Assembly (NCBI GenBank): GCA_963969495.1
Contig: OZ018327.1
Span: forward strand, 33,269,675-33,333,674
DNA from: Ceratothoa steindachneri
Lineage: Eukaryota; Arthropoda; Malacostraca; Isopoda; Cymothoidae
Direction of reading: 5' to 3'
Length of the DNA stretch: 64,000 nt
Positions within the stretch are counted from its first letter, which is position 1; each line of letters begins with the position of its first letter. The notes under the pieces are model-generated. The model was not told where the DNA came from and searched no databases. It was given only the letters and a program-made list of their open reading frames with translations. Of this stretch, positions 9,966 to 21,879 are shown piece after piece. Both the position numbers and the translations under genes were made by a program.

Positions 9966-12600
9966 TTTTAAAACAGTCATGAGTTTAAAATAAGATCCAA
10001 TTTGCACCTTCTAGTTATATTAATTTATCTTATAAAACCTTAGAACCAATACAGTGTTATACAATTGTATTCAATGATACAGAAGTTAATAATAATACAT
10101 TTTCCTTTAATATTTCTACGGAAGAATTATAAATAGATGAATGCAACATTAGAGATTACAAGTTTGAAAGTCCCTCCAATGACCTGCGGGGTTTTGTAAT
10201 AAGATGATAAATGGTTATTACATTGATGGTTTCCCATGGTTCAAATCACTTATAAGTGCCTTTGAATGGCTAAATGAGGATTCTGCCACTAGATGGCGCC
10301 ACCCAGCACCAAATCCGATGGCAGATTTAAAATCTCCAGGGTGAATAACCATATGACATAGGGTCATAGGGTCATTTCATTGCTCTAAATGGGTACAATT
10401 GAACTTTACTCCTTTTTAAAAAAGCGACGCCAAGACCTGGCGCTTCGCCGCAGGTAAAAATGGTGGTGTAAGATCGCAGTTTGCAAATTGTTTTATGTTA
10501 CGAAAGTATTTATAAAGCCACGCCGGCGCTTAAGTGGGTGCCGGAAACGCGTGGAATAGAGTCTCAACAAGTTCAGTAGTGGTAGTATACAGACTGTCGA
10601 TGAAAAATTGCCGTGAGCAGACACTCAGACCTATTACCGTAGATATGGCAAAGGAGTAAATGCAACGATAAATCTGTGTGGCAGAAAGAAGCTTGGAAAT
10701 GGTGAGATGGCAGACAAGAGGAAAGTCAAACTGTAAATGGGCATTGAGAATGTAATCGGACTTGCGAAGAAACAAAAGATCTCCAAGAGTTAGTGAAGGA
10801 CGACGGCTAAAGACAGACAATGGGAAACTTGCATCGTACAGATTTGTGAATAATATCAATTATGAAAAAAAATCAGTATCATATGTTTTTCTTTTAATTG
10901 GGAGGATGGGGGGGGGGGGCACTCGTGAATTAACGAGAAAAAGTACCCATTTAAGATTGCTAAAGTCTTTGTAACTTAGTCACCCTATTTGTATGTTGCT
11001 ATGTGGTGTTTTACATGGACGCCTGACCAATTTGCTTACAATCCAACTGTCCACACAAAGTTTTCCGATAAACATAAGGATCGTGTGAGCCGCAGTCCAG
11101 CTGGACAGTGCGATTTGATCTTCTTGAATTTCCCGTCCTTTGAGTTGAGCACTCACTACTATTTCAGGGAGGGGGATATTCGTCTACTATGATTATTCTC
11201 CCCAACTCTGTAGTGCATATCTGTGAGACAGAATGATGTGGTTGACATAATTCGTTTAAACCTCAAAAACACAGTGTTTGCATGGGTGGATTGTTGGTAC
11301 GCGGTTCTTGCGTCCATGTGAAACACTACAGAAGATTCTGTCTGACTGAGTCCCTGAAGTGCGGAAATCCACAAATTGGATACTATAACGGTAACGGACG
11401 ATGTTTCGAAGTATACTTTCGTCAAAGTTTTACATAAATAAGAAGGAATCTCAATGACACATAAATCTTATGTATATGCAGTGCATATATCCTGTACTTG
11501 ATGTAATAACCAATACGTTTCTGTTTTTAGACATCTTTGAATCAATATATGTCTGACTTACAAAGCGAACAAATTTGGGTGCACGAATGGCTGAAGGGGG
11601 GGCCTCGAGGTCAAAAACTGCGAAGATGTTTAACGTTTGGAGAGGAACTGTGTCTCAAGTCATGCAGGCATACCACAAAAAACAAGGAAGATCTTATTTT
11701 GGTGTCAAACCAGTGGCAGACAAGGTAGAACATTAAAACTATCGTGTCGATATATCCAGAATCACAAATACTATAGCGCGTGAAAAGGTGAAGCAACATC
11801 TTGCCAACCCATTATCAGCCAAAACACTCCGTCGAGAGCTCAATGCACCTGGACACCATGGAGGGGCTACCATTGCCATACATTTTCTTTCCCACACTGA
11901 CGTGAAAAGACGCCTTGAAGGCTGCAAAGAGCCTAGTAAGGCTGGGCAATTGCTAGAGGAAGAATGTCATCTTTTCTGACGAATCATCCTTCACGGTTGA
12001 TTCTAACTTCCTGCCCCCTCCCACGAAACAGGGAGGCAGTTCTGTCTTGGAATTCTTATGGTCCTGTGATGAGACTGAATGGTAGGGATATTAGTCAATT
12101 TTGGGTGCCTAGATTCACCCAACAATGCAAACACTGTTTCCCAATGTTGCTGCCATTTCCCGTCCAATAATACGTCTATTCACACCTAAAATTGTTTACA
12201 AAATGGCACGAAGAACACAGTAGTGGTGTAAAACACATAGAGATACCAACATAGTTACGAAATCCTAAAACATAATCGAGCCTCATTGTATGTTTTGGAG
12301 CAGCAGGTCGTGAACCACTTTCTCCAGCCATCATCTCTGAAATCGAGGAACAGATTCAGTTTCAAGAATATATTAAAATTCCCATAGCCACTGCCCAAAA
12401 CTTTGAATTACTCTCTTCATCGACCTAATGAAGCAGCTATTGCTGTAATAGGAGTATCAATAATATTTTATTTAACATAGTATTTCCATTATATTGTCAA
12501 ACGCCAGTATATATCTTGAGAAGAAAGCAGAAGATATCGCCATCGGTAAAGATGACATTTATGGAACCTCTTTTGATAAATCTGGGTTTATAGTTCCACC
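9966..12600 (-). repeat. Left arm of large inverted repeat (LTR/5' region plus Tc1)
   Basis: Reverse-complement similarity to about 14,801-17,830 is visible along the whole stretch. It ends at a gag fragment on one side and extends past the Tc1-like remnant on the other. Landmarks shared with the right arm are CACCTTCTAGTTA near 10,003, TTTCCTTTAATATTTCT near 10,102, GAGACTCTATTCCACG on the minus strand near 10,557, TCCAGCTGGACAG near 11,096, AACACAGTGTTTGCATGG near 11,267, and GCCACTG near 12,390. The part nearest gag probably includes a 5' LTR, but I could not fix LTR ends. Confidence 0.75.
11537..12430 (+). pseudogene. Tc1-like transposase remnant A
   Basis: Broken plus-strand frames include an N-terminal helix-turn-helix-like piece (MSDLQSEQIWVHEWLKGG), then KTLRRELNAPGHHGG (11,818-11,870), VKRRLEG, and VIFSDESSFTVDS (about 11,965-12,005). 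The last is the typical Tc1 segment carrying the second catalytic Asp. Stops and frameshifts occur throughout. The same remnant sits in the right arm at 15.6-14.95 kb, also antisense to the neighbouring Gypsy. It belongs to the IS630-Tc1-mariner superfamily. Confidence 0.7.
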
Positions 12601-13501
12601 GGTGATAAAGAAAAAGATATAAACGATAATGGAAATAAGTCTCCTTCGAAGTGGGTCAAGAGCCAACTTCATATCCTATAATTCGATCCTTAATTGAAAA
12701 TAAAAAGCAGAAACAAAATACCCCCTTTACCGAATGACTAACCAGTGTTCCTAACAGAATTTTCAAAATACGAGAGTAAATACATTCTAAGAATCTATTT
12801 CCAACTAGAAAAATGTAAAAACCTTTACTTACAAAGAAGGGAGCTAAAGGTGCGAAGGGCAATGCGCTGAAATGTGCGCAAAACGCGCGAATATATCTAA
12901 AATGAGCGTGCCAGGGCCAACCTTTGTTTTTCAACTTCAAATAACTGGACTCTAGAACAAACCGTAAGAAGAGTAAGCCTATGCTAACTCTCCCTTCCTC
13001 CCTTAAATAGGGCGGGAGTTTATCTTTGCTTTTCTCCCTGGCTAGTGCTCGGAGGCTTGTTCACAATTAGGAAGATTAGTTCATTTTGGGGGTGAATTCT
13101 TGATAGAAATAGAGCGCGGGGTTGGTTTAAGGCGGTCCTGCGGCAGTGTTATTCTCTACCAACTTGTGTGCTGTTTATGCCGACTAAATTACTCATTTAA
13201 AACATAAATGCTGCAATTATCTTGCTAAACAGTTTCAGTGTAAAAAGAGATATGAATAATAATAATTCCTAATGTTAGGATTTGGCGAACAATATAAGTG
13301 TTCCTTAGTGAAAGGGAGAATAGTGAAATCTAAATAGGCCTCGTCTACAATAATGGATTTGCATTTGTTTCGAAGAGCATTCAAAACGTCTGTTATCGGA
13401 TGTACAGAATGACCCTTTGAAATCTGACTGTTTTAATAGCCTTTTGTCCCTCAACGAAATGGAATACAATACATATAGAAAAAGATATGCACGTGTATTT
13501 A

Positions 13502-13506
<5 letters not shown>

Positions 13507-13570
<64 letters not shown>
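13507..13570. repeat. (TA)n microsatellite
   Basis: About 64 bp of TA repeat in the spacer of the inverted repeat. Confidence 0.95.
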
Positions 13571-13573
<3 letters not shown>

Positions 13574-13916
13574 ATTAAGAAGGCAATGTTGTAGCTAACG
13601 AAGCTCTTCATCAAGCTCTTGGAAGGAGCTCTTCGCACAATCATGAGAAGATAACGCATAAAACAGCCTTTCGTTGATTCTTACGCACCCACACCACCTT
13701 AGAACACAATTACAACCTCGTTTACACCCTGCTTCACCCCATAAACACCTTTATTACAATCCTTCCTATTTACAATGCCTTTCCTTTCTACATTTCCTTC
13801 TCATGCCATAACACATCGCACTCACTCCTTCCCTTGCCATACCATAGCTTGCACTTTCCACTGCCATGCCATTGCTTATTCCTAGACCTAACGTTCGTAA
13901 CATCGAACTTTCCAGA

Positions 13917-14070
13917 ATTCGTAGGTGAGCGCTATTAAAAAATCTCCTTAAGAAATCGCCAGATGGGCGCTATTTAAAATCCAATTAAGAAATCGCCAGA
14001 TGGGCGCTATTAAAAATCTCGTTAAGAAATCGCCAGATTGCCACTATTAAAACAAGTCTCGTCAAGAAGT
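13917..14070. repeat. Tandem repeat, unit about 37 bp, four copies
   Basis: Units share AAGAAATCGCCAGATGGG followed by CGCTATTAAAAATCTC. The outer copies are more degenerate. Confidence 0.85.
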
Positions 14071-14944
14071 CGCCATATCTCTTCTCTATCAAACGGATCC
14101 TACGGGTTCTCTACAGCCATGAAACTATCATCGGTCAGACGCTTTTCATCCCTTGCTAATTCCTCACCTCCCTCCAAGCAAAGACTCGAGCGCCTCAGCC
14201 CCAACCAGCTCTAATTTACTCCATTTCTTTTCTCATCATACACCGTAACCACCCCGGCATTCTTTCACTCGTCAGGTAGTGCTTTGCTTTCAGAAACCTT
14301 AAAACAGAACAACCAGATCCATTCTTTTACAGATTCACCTCATTCACCATTTCTTTCACTAGGTTATCCATTAAGCTGCGTTCCTATTGTTCATACCTTC
14401 TGCATATTTAGCGGTTTCCACATCTTCTTCCATATATGGTTTGCACTCTTAAATCTACTCGCACACAGGCAACCATTGAAATCACACTGTTGCGTAGTTG
14501 CATCCAGTTTCCACTGTAGGAAACGCTGAAATAAAAAAACGAGCTTTTTAATAGGCATCAATTTAGTCCAGTGTTTGTCGTTACAAGCACGGAACAACTA
14601 TGGTTGTACCTAAGTCTATGTGTTTCTAATCTGTTACACATTTAGACGTTATATTTAGTAACTATATGTTTGCAACCACTCGCGTGGTTTGAAAGCTTTG
14701 AGTACGATGTTCGCTAATCTTACCATGGTTAAGGGCAAATAAACCCTAGATGAGTGATACAGGTGAATCCAGTTCGAGCTCGGTTCATTCCCGCCAGTTG
14801 TGGCCGTATTGCTCAAATGAGGCTCCAGAGATGTCATCATTTACCAGTGGCGATATCTTATTCTATTTTTTTTTAGGAAATATACAGGGGTTTGACTATA
14901 AATTGAAAACAGCAATAACTGCGCCATTACGGTGAATGATAGAG

Positions 14945-15640
14945 TAATTAAAAGTTTTGGACAGTGGCTATGGGAATTTTAATCTATTCTTAAAACAGAA
15001 TCAGTTCCTCCATTTCAGAGATGATGGCGGGAGAAAGCGGTTCACGAGCTGCTGCTCTAAAACACACAAGTGAGGCTCAATTATGTTAGGATCTCCTGAT
15101 TATGTTGGTCCCTCTTTGTGTTCTATACCAATACTGTGTTCTTCGTGCCATTTTCTAAACAACATTAGCTGAGAACGACGCATTATTGCCCGTGAAGATG
15201 GCGGCACTATTGCGTAACAGTGTTTGTACCGCTGGGCGAATCTGGCCGCCCAAAATTGACTACTACCCCTTAAAGTAATCCCTACAATTCACTGTTATCC
15301 AAGTACCATGAGAAGTACATGATGTAACCGCCAAAACCATCACAGAATAGGCTCCCTGGTATATGGGAGGGGGGCAGGAAATCAGGATAAAGCGTGAAGG
15401 ATGATTCGTCAGAGATGATGACATTCTTCCACTAGCCATTGACCAGACTTATTGAAGTCTTTGTTCCCTTCAAGGCGTCTTTTAACATTGATGGGGGAAA
15501 GAAAATGAATTGCAATCGTAGCCCGTCCATGGTATCCAGCTGCATTGAGCTCTCGATGGAGTGTTTTGGTTGATACTGGGTTGGCAACATGTTGCTTCAC
15601 CTCTTCAGTCGCTATAGTAGTTGTGGTTGTGATTTATCGA
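14945..15640 (-). pseudogene. Tc1-like transposase remnant B
   Basis: The clearest piece is 15,600-15,409: KTLHRELNAAGYHGRATI, VKRRLEGNKD, SGQWLVEECHHL. It aligns with remnant A (KTLRRELNAPGHHGG). The following SDESSFT-like sequence near 15,400 is still readable. The piece near 14,950-14,985 (GTTTTGGACAGTGGC) matches, inverted, the segment near 12,390 in copy A. Dead element. Confidence 0.7.
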
Positions 15641-15781
15641 CCCAATACGTTTAAATGCTCCATGGTCTCTATCACTGAGCTTTTTGGTATGCCAGCGTGA
15701 CTTTAAACACAGGTCCTCTTCAAATCTTAAATATTGAAAGTCAGAAAAGTCATGCATTTTTACATATACTGATGCAGAGAT

Positions 15782-16726
15782 CAGTGGTGGCTCGTAGCTA
15801 AAATTAGTGGGTTTGCTGCATCAGAATCTTTTTTTAGCATTGTTTCAATATTATGTAAAAGGAAATAAATATATAAAGAGGAAATTTATAGATAGACTTG
15901 ATAAAATCGTAAACAGAACAAAATCAAACATTTTTTTACTTACTAATAGCCTAAATTGTTGCACTTCAAACTTGATCCATTCGTTTAAAAAAGAATTCCA
16001 TTCTTCTTGTTTTAATTTGCGCGAAAAGATTAATTCTTTTCTCCTTGATCTCTGGATGACTACTGAGGAATTTTTTCTCCATTGAAAGCACTGCAAGTGC
16101 ATTTAGTATTTCAGAATTCATTTTGCTTCTTAGAAAAGTTGTTATTCCTTTCAGTGTTGAAGCGTTCTGCCTCTGATGTAGTCATGGGAATTGTCAAGAG
16201 GATTTTTATCAGCTTCGTAATTTCACTGAGAACATCATCTAGATTATTTTTCAAGAGAAATCTGTGCAGCTTGATTAATTAATAAAAGAACCAAAGGAAA
16301 TATGAGTTAAATTCTACACATTATCACATTCAAGAATATAAGCACGTAATTAAGCACAACACACGCGGAGTCAAAAAGAAACACTACTTTCCACCAGAAA
16401 ACCAAGGGTGTCACTTCGTGACCCACAGTGCTCTCTCTCCCTAGCGTGCAGCTGCCTATCTCGGACATGTGAGCATGCGCACAGCAGCAAAACACGGTGT
16501 CGCTGGAACTATGAAGCGCACAGTGCTATACAAAGTTTTTGATATTTTTTTCATAGACGAGGGATGCCTACTGAGATTAAGTTTAAGGATTATATAATGA
16601 ACAATTATAAGGAAAGAATTAAAGAAAAAAGGACTCATTATATTGAAAGTCATTGATAATATCGAGTGTAAATTGGGGGTGGGGGGAGGCTGCAGTTCAG
16701 CAGTGCTTATGCACTATCCGCCACTG
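15782..16726 (-). mobile_element. hAT element, decayed, with 8-bp target duplication
   Basis: The left end reads CAGTGGTGGCTCGTAGC; the right end, reversed, reads CAGTGGCGGATAGTGC. It is flanked by GCAGAGAT (15,774-15,781) and GCACAGAT (16,727-16,734), an 8-bp duplication with one mismatch as expected for hAT. The left arm of the palindrome shows the uninterrupted site near 11,530. Minus-strand coding remnants at about 16,109-15,965 read ILNALAVLSMEKKFL and INLFAQIKTRRMEF, the conserved C-terminal part of hAT/ZMYM-type transposases. At 945 bp it is much shorter than a full hAT, so most of the transposase is gone. Confidence 0.85.
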
Positions 16727-18144
16727 GCACAGATGTCTTAAAACAGAAACGTAGTGGTTATTACGTCAAGTACGGGATATCTGCACTGTATATACATATG
16801 ATTTATGTGTCATTTAGATTCTTTCTTATTTGTGTTAACTTTGATGAAAATATGATTTTAAACATCGCATGTTTGTATTATTTTGTCGAACCCCTGAATT
16901 TCCGCACTTCAGGGACTAAGTCAGACCGAATCTTATGTAGTGTTTCGCATGGACACCAGAAACGTGTAATTACAATCCACCCATGCAAACACTGTGTTTT
17001 TGATGTTCAAACGAATTGTGTCAACCGCATTATTCTGTCTCACAGATATGCACTACAGAGTTGGAGAGAAAAATCATCGTAGGGAAATATCCCCCTCCCC
17101 AAAATAGTACGGAATGCTCAACTCAAAGGACAGGAAAATCAAGCTGCTCGACGCTCAAGAAGATCCAATCGAACTGTCCAGCTGGACTGCGACTCACACG
17201 ATTCCTTTGCTTATCGGAAGACTTTGCTTGAATTGTAGGCAAATTGACCAGACGTCCAGGTAAAACGCCACTCGACAACATTGAAATAGAGTGAGTAAGT
17301 AAAAAAAAATCTACCATTCTTAAGCGGATTCTTTTTCGTGTGAATTCACGAATGCCCCCACCCCCTCCTCCCAATTAATGGCAATACATCTCTTCTTCCG
17401 ACGTCACCAACATTTTCAAACGGAGACACAAGACACATTTTCTGCCACAGAGATTTATCGTTGCATTCACTCGTCAGTGGGGTGTCGACCCACGACAACT
17501 TTTCATTGTCAGTCTGTATTCTACCACTGAGGAACTTGTAGAGGACTCTATTCCACCCTTTTCCGACACCCACTTAAGTGCCCCTGGGGCTTTATAAATT
17601 GTTTCGTAACATTAATTTACATATCTGCAATCTTACATCACCATGTTAATCTCTAATGTTCATGTATCTTATCATTCTTTCGAAGAAATATTAAAGGAAA
17701 ATGTCTTATTATTTACTTCTATATTATTGCAATTATCTGGTTCTATAACGGTGTAAGGTTTTGGAAAGTAAGTTAATGTAACTAGAAGGTGAAAATGAAT
17801 CTTATTTTGACCTCATGTCGAATGTATAATACCGCCATGCGTGCGGGCCGTTCCTGCCGAATAAAGAACACTGACTCCAGCTCCCATATTTCTTGACCTT
17901 TGAGGAAACCTCTGCTCATCTTTACCCGCCTACAATCAAGAAAGAAGAGAATCCTCTGCCTTTTAGGAGTCAGTGGTTCACATAAAAGGCAATCCCAGAA
18001 GAAACAAACCGGTAGCCACCAAGCGGAACTAAGAAACCTAGCGGGCTACCCAGGAGTGCTACCAAAACTGGGTGACAAATCCCTCTAGTTAAACAAAGCA
18101 CTCACAAAGAGGTACACAAGCTGCTCACTTTACACCCCAAATAA

Positions 18145-18606
18145 GTGGAACTTGCCAATTCAATCACCTCCAAGCCTCCCGTCTTTAATGAAGCAGCTGT
18201 GAAGAGATGGTTTAACTTAGTGGAAGCACAATTCCACATTTCAAGGATAAGTCGGGAAGACAATTTCTTTCATATCGTGGCTGATTTACCTCCCGAGAGA
18301 GTCGATCCTCTTCCTCTCCTTAGGACAGAAGTGATTAGAATCCCTGAGAGGACAAAACCAGAACTCTTCGTGAAATTAATCACATCTTCCCCACTTACCG
18401 GACGACCATGGGTCAATCTGGAAGAGAAGCGAAGGACTACACTGCAAGTTGAGGTAGGTGAGGACTTTGTGAAGCAGAAGGTTATCAAGTCCTTACCTCC
18501 AAATATCGCGTCCATCATCGTTACGCAGACGGACCAGCCCCTCGCTCAATCAGGAAGACTTGCAGACAAAATAACGGTATGTATAAAGCACAGTGTTTTA
18601 GTGTAA
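18145..18606 (+). pseudogene. Gypsy gag, N-terminal fragment
   Basis: About 153 codons open. KRWFNLVEAQFHIS followed by DNFFHIVADLPPE matches the start of arthropod Gypsy gag domains (W-x3-VEAQF then a conserved ADLP-type turn). Copy A retains the same segment on the minus strand near 9960-9840. The frame then breaks. The nucleocapsid zinc knuckle is not recognised; Cys-containing but stop-broken sequence follows at 18,660-18,740. Confidence 0.65.
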
Positions 18607-18846
18607 AGAACAGTGATAAAGATAAAAATAGTGCCACATTATTTCACATTATAAGTGCTCTCAGTGTTAATGATATGTGTAAAAGTCGGATCAATAATGC
18701 GCAATGTACGAAATGTGCGCGTTCGCAACCCATCAGTGCGTACACTGATGTTAATCAATCAAATTTCGTGCCTAATAATTATAAGAGTGATAATTCAAAA
18801 TGTGTGCCATTAGGACTATTATATTTCCGTAATAATCAAAAGCCTG

Positions 18847-19155
18847 TTGTGTGCTTTGCACATTTGTATTTTGGATTTAATGCTAGATATTGGTGGAGGT
18901 GACCAAAGCGAAGTGAAAACGTCCAAATACAACGATCTTATCCAGCCCCCTTGGAAAACTAAAACGGCAGGCCTCAGTAAATGGACGACCGGCGTTCCCA
19001 CTTTACTCACTGTCGTTGCGAGGCTAAATAATACTAAAAGGGAATTTTTGATTGATACCGGTGCAAGTGTTGCAAAATTCCATCGTATCTTGTGTACTTT
19101 TGTTAAATGCGTCACTCAAGTGTTAATATTTCAATTGTTAATGGAAGCGGGATAA
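18847..19155 (+). pseudogene. Gypsy aspartic protease fragment
   Basis: REFLIDTGASVAKF near 19,041-19,082 is the retropepsin active-site loop (D-T-G-A). The rest of the protease is broken by the L2 insertion near 19,200. Its place after gag and before RT fits a Gypsy pol. Confidence 0.7.
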
Positions 19156-19224
19156 AAGTGCATTTAGATAGTTATCCCTAGTTTACGCCGTTCATTCAGA
19201 TAATAATAATAAACTTCTTATAAT

Positions 19225-19260
19225 GCGCTCTTCAAGGCCGGAGGCCTTCACATAGCACAC
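19225..19260 (-). other. 3' stem-loop of L2 LINE, copy A
   Basis: AAGGCC (19,234-19,239), loop GGA, GGCCTT (19,243-19,248), with weaker outer pairing TGCGCT/AGCACA. It lies just inside the (TTA)n tail. Copy B has a differently spelled but equally paired stem. In L2-type LINEs such as UnaL2, a 3' stem-loop is the recognition site of the RT. Confidence 0.75.
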
Positions 19261-19423
19261 GTTCGGCTGTGGGCTAAGATTAGTTTGGTGAGTAGGTAAT
19301 CTTGAACAGATGCGTTTTCAGGAGTCGCTTGAAAGTGGTAAGTGAGGCAGCAAATCTAATTTGGGCTGGAAGAGCATTCCAAAGCTTGGGGGCACAGACT
19401 GAGAAGGAGCGGTCGCCCATCGA

Positions 19424-20700
19424 TCAGAGGGACGAGTGAGGAGTATTCAGGAGAGGAGCATGAGATGACCGAAGGGCGTGGGGGGCAAGACGTTGGAAAA
19501 GGGCAGAGGGAAGGTAGGTTGGGGCCTTTTGGTGAAGGACCTTGAAAGTGAAGAGAAGAATCTTGAAATGAGAACGACATCTCACAGGTAACCAGTGCAG
19601 TTCCTGAAGCAGGGGCTTAGAAGGGGAGATGTGAGAGCGACCGAGGAGTAGTCGGGCAGCGTAGTTCTGGACTAGCTGAAGGGGGCGTAGAGAGGAAGAT
19701 GGTAGATTTACAAGAAGAGAGTTACAGTAATCAAGGCGGGAGGTAATAAAGGCGTGGACAGCAGTCTCAAGACTTTGGCGATCGTATTGCGAGCGAATGC
19801 GGGAGAAGTTACGGAGGAAACAAAGGGAATATTTACTAATATTGTGGATGTGGGGCTTGAAGGAGAGATGATCATCAAACACAACGCCAAAGATTTCTGA
19901 TAGAGTCAGAGAAAGCGACAGAGTTTCCACCCAGAGGGAGGGAGGGAAAGATGGATTTAACTTTGTATACTAGAGCGGGGGTACCAACCAGAAGAACTTC
20001 AGTTTTGGAGTGGTTAAGTTTGAGGAAGTTAGCCGATAGCCAGTCCGAGATAGAAGAAGAGGCAGAGAGGAAGGAAGTCACAGATTGAGTGGGCAATGGT
20101 CGAGGGGGAAGAGGAAATAAAGATTTAAGTGTCATCGGCCTAGAGGTGGAAGGACAGACAGAGATTACGTAGGAGGGAGCGAAGAGGGAATAAGTAGATA
20201 CGAAAGAGGAGATGGCCGAGGACAAAACCCTGAGGGACACCAAAGCGAATGGAAGCGGGGTCAGAGGAGACATCGTTAATCACTATAGATTGGGTGCGAG
20301 ACGAAAGGTAAGAGCGGAACCATTCGAGAGCAACGCCAGAAATGCCAAGGAAAGAGTGGAGGCGATCAAGCAAGACGGAGTGGTCAATAGTATCAAAGAC
20401 AGAGGAGAGGTCAAGTAGAATGAGAATGGAGGCACAACCCCGGTCAGCAGCTCTACGTAAGCAATCAGTCACATTGAGTAGAGCTTTTTTGGTAGTGTCC
20501 AGCTTTAAAACCTGATTGGCAAGTCTCATCGATATTATAGGAAACGCTGTGGGAATTAATGCGCGAAAAAACTACTCTCTCAAGGACCTTAGAGAGGAAG
20601 GGAAGTTGCGAGATCTAGCGATAGCTAGCTGGGTCGGAAGGGTTAAGCTTCGTCTTTTTAAGGATCGGACGGATTTAGGCACATTTCGAGGAAGAAGGGA
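19424..20700 (-). pseudogene. L2-group reverse transcriptase, broken
   Basis: Minus-strand pieces: LILLDLSSVFDTIDH (motif A), FGVPQGFVLGHLLF (motif B, where PQGSVLGPLLF is usual), LNHSKTEVLLVG near 20,000, then SFKPHIHNISK, TSRLDYCNSLLVNLPSSS, LVQNYAARLLLGR and LLQELHWLPVRCRSHFKILL. The pieces lie in at least three frames. The YADD region near 20,130 is not intact. Confidence 0.8.
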
Positions 20701-20802
20701 GAACACCAGTAGCAAGGGAGGTATTGAAAAGGGAGGGAGCGAGTCACAAAGGGAGCCAGATTTTTTTAGAGCGCGAGAGTAAGGCAGACAACTCAGAAGC
20801 GG

Positions 20803-21795
20803 TCACGGCAGGAAATACGTTGAGCGGCAGTAGGGTAGATCAGGGAGAATGTGAAAGGCCTCGTCAGGCATTCGTGGGAGGGAGGCACGAAGGTTGATGT
20901 CCTTATCAGCGAAGAATTTTGAGAGGATGGTGGGGCTGATGGGGGTGGGGAATTGGTGTGAGGAGGTAAGAGAAGAGAGCAGGCGGAAAACGGCACGGGG
21001 TTCATTTTTATTATCGGCTAGCAATTTACGCGAATGGGCTTCACGAGCAGATTTCAGTTTAGCCAAGTAGAGAGATGTCGCAAGACGGTAAGTGAGCGAA
21101 AGAGCAGTTGTATCTTGCCCACGGGAGCGAGCTTTACGAAGAGCTCTTTCATGGGCACGTAAAGACTGTCTCGAGCGTAGGAATTCCAGCGAGTACCATG
21201 GGGCTCGTTGACAGCAAGAGGACGAAGGTGGAATAATTAGGGAGTGGGCATTAAGGTAAGTTAGGAAGGATTGCTCCAAGAATGAGAGGATTTGGTCAGG
21301 GGAGGGGAGAGCGTCGGAAGGGGGTAAATTAGAGGCAACATCATTAAGGAGGAATAGGGTGTCAATGGAGGCTAGCCTTTGATAAGGTTTTAGGATGAGA
21401 GGAGGCCGAGAGGGCAAAAAAGTGTGTGTTGAGACGTTGAAGTTAATAAGGTAATGGTCAGAAAGAGCATCAGACAGGATAGAAGTGGTCAAGTGGCAAA
21501 TTTGACAGTCGCAAATTACAAAGTCTAAAATATTACCATGGCAGTGTGTTTGGGAAGAAACGTGTTGAGTAAGGGAGAAGAGGTCAAGGATTTCGAGGAA
21601 GGAAGGTAGATTAGGGTTAGTGACTGGGAGGTTGAAGTCCCCCATGATGAGAAGATGACTCGATGGGGAGAGACTAGCGAGAACGTTACTAAATTCGTCA
21701 AGAAAAAGATCAAGGGAGGACCTGGATGCGGGGGCGGTAGAACACAATGGTTGTTTTAGATGGAACTTAAATAGAGACAGAGCTAAGGGCCTCAA
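20803..21795 (-). pseudogene. L2-group endonuclease domain
   Basis: A 330-codon open frame. SHLLIMGDFNLPV (catalytic GDFN), ILDFVICD and SDALSDHYLINFN (catalytic SDH) mark the C-terminal half of an APE-type endonuclease. A basic linker (RQSLRAHERALRKARSRGQD) leads to the RT. The N-terminal third is missing, probably by 5' truncation. No stop occurs within the frame, suggesting moderate age. Cleavage of one DNA strand at the target primes reverse transcription in this family. Confidence 0.8.
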
Positions 21796-21879
21796 AAGAA
21801 AGAAGAGGGGAGGGGGAGGGAAATCAGAGAGAGAGGCAATTTTTGGCGCATTTTGTTCCTTTGGTGGATTGTGCTTATG

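Larger units (their letters stand above)
12601..14800. other. Spacer of the palindrome, no gene recognised
   Basis: About 2.2 kb without recognisable coding sequence. It holds a (TA)n tract (13,507-13,570) and a four-copy tandem repeat of about 37 bp (13,917-14,070). Confidence 0.4.
14801..17830 (+). repeat. Right arm of large inverted repeat
   Basis: Reverse-complement counterpart of 9966-12,600, interrupted by a 945-bp hAT element. Outer similarity starts near 14,810 (GATGTCATC against GATGACATTTATGG in the left arm). It continues through the Tc1 remnant, the inferred U3/LTR region (17,000-17,640) and ACCTTCTAGTTACAT-type sequence near 17,785 (read on the minus strand), just before the Gypsy leader. 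Confidence 0.75.
19200..21850 (-). mobile_element. L2-group LINE, copy A, inserted in Gypsy copy B
   Basis: 5'-truncated LINE read on the minus strand: endonuclease (21,795-20,803), RT (about 20,700-19,875), C-terminal region (19,930-19,424), a 3' hairpin (19,225-19,260) and a (TTA)n tail at 19,200-19,211. Motifs such as LDYCNSLL and LLQELHWLPV are characteristic of the L2 branch. The 5' junction with Gypsy lies near 21,850-21,880. Confidence 0.85.

Noticed and set aside
11010..11330. Inverted pair GTGTTTTACATGGACGC / GCGTCCATGTGAAACAC as a separate small transposon
   Set aside because: The ends are clear, but the same region is part of both palindrome arms and no target duplication or empty site was found; it could be internal LTR structure.
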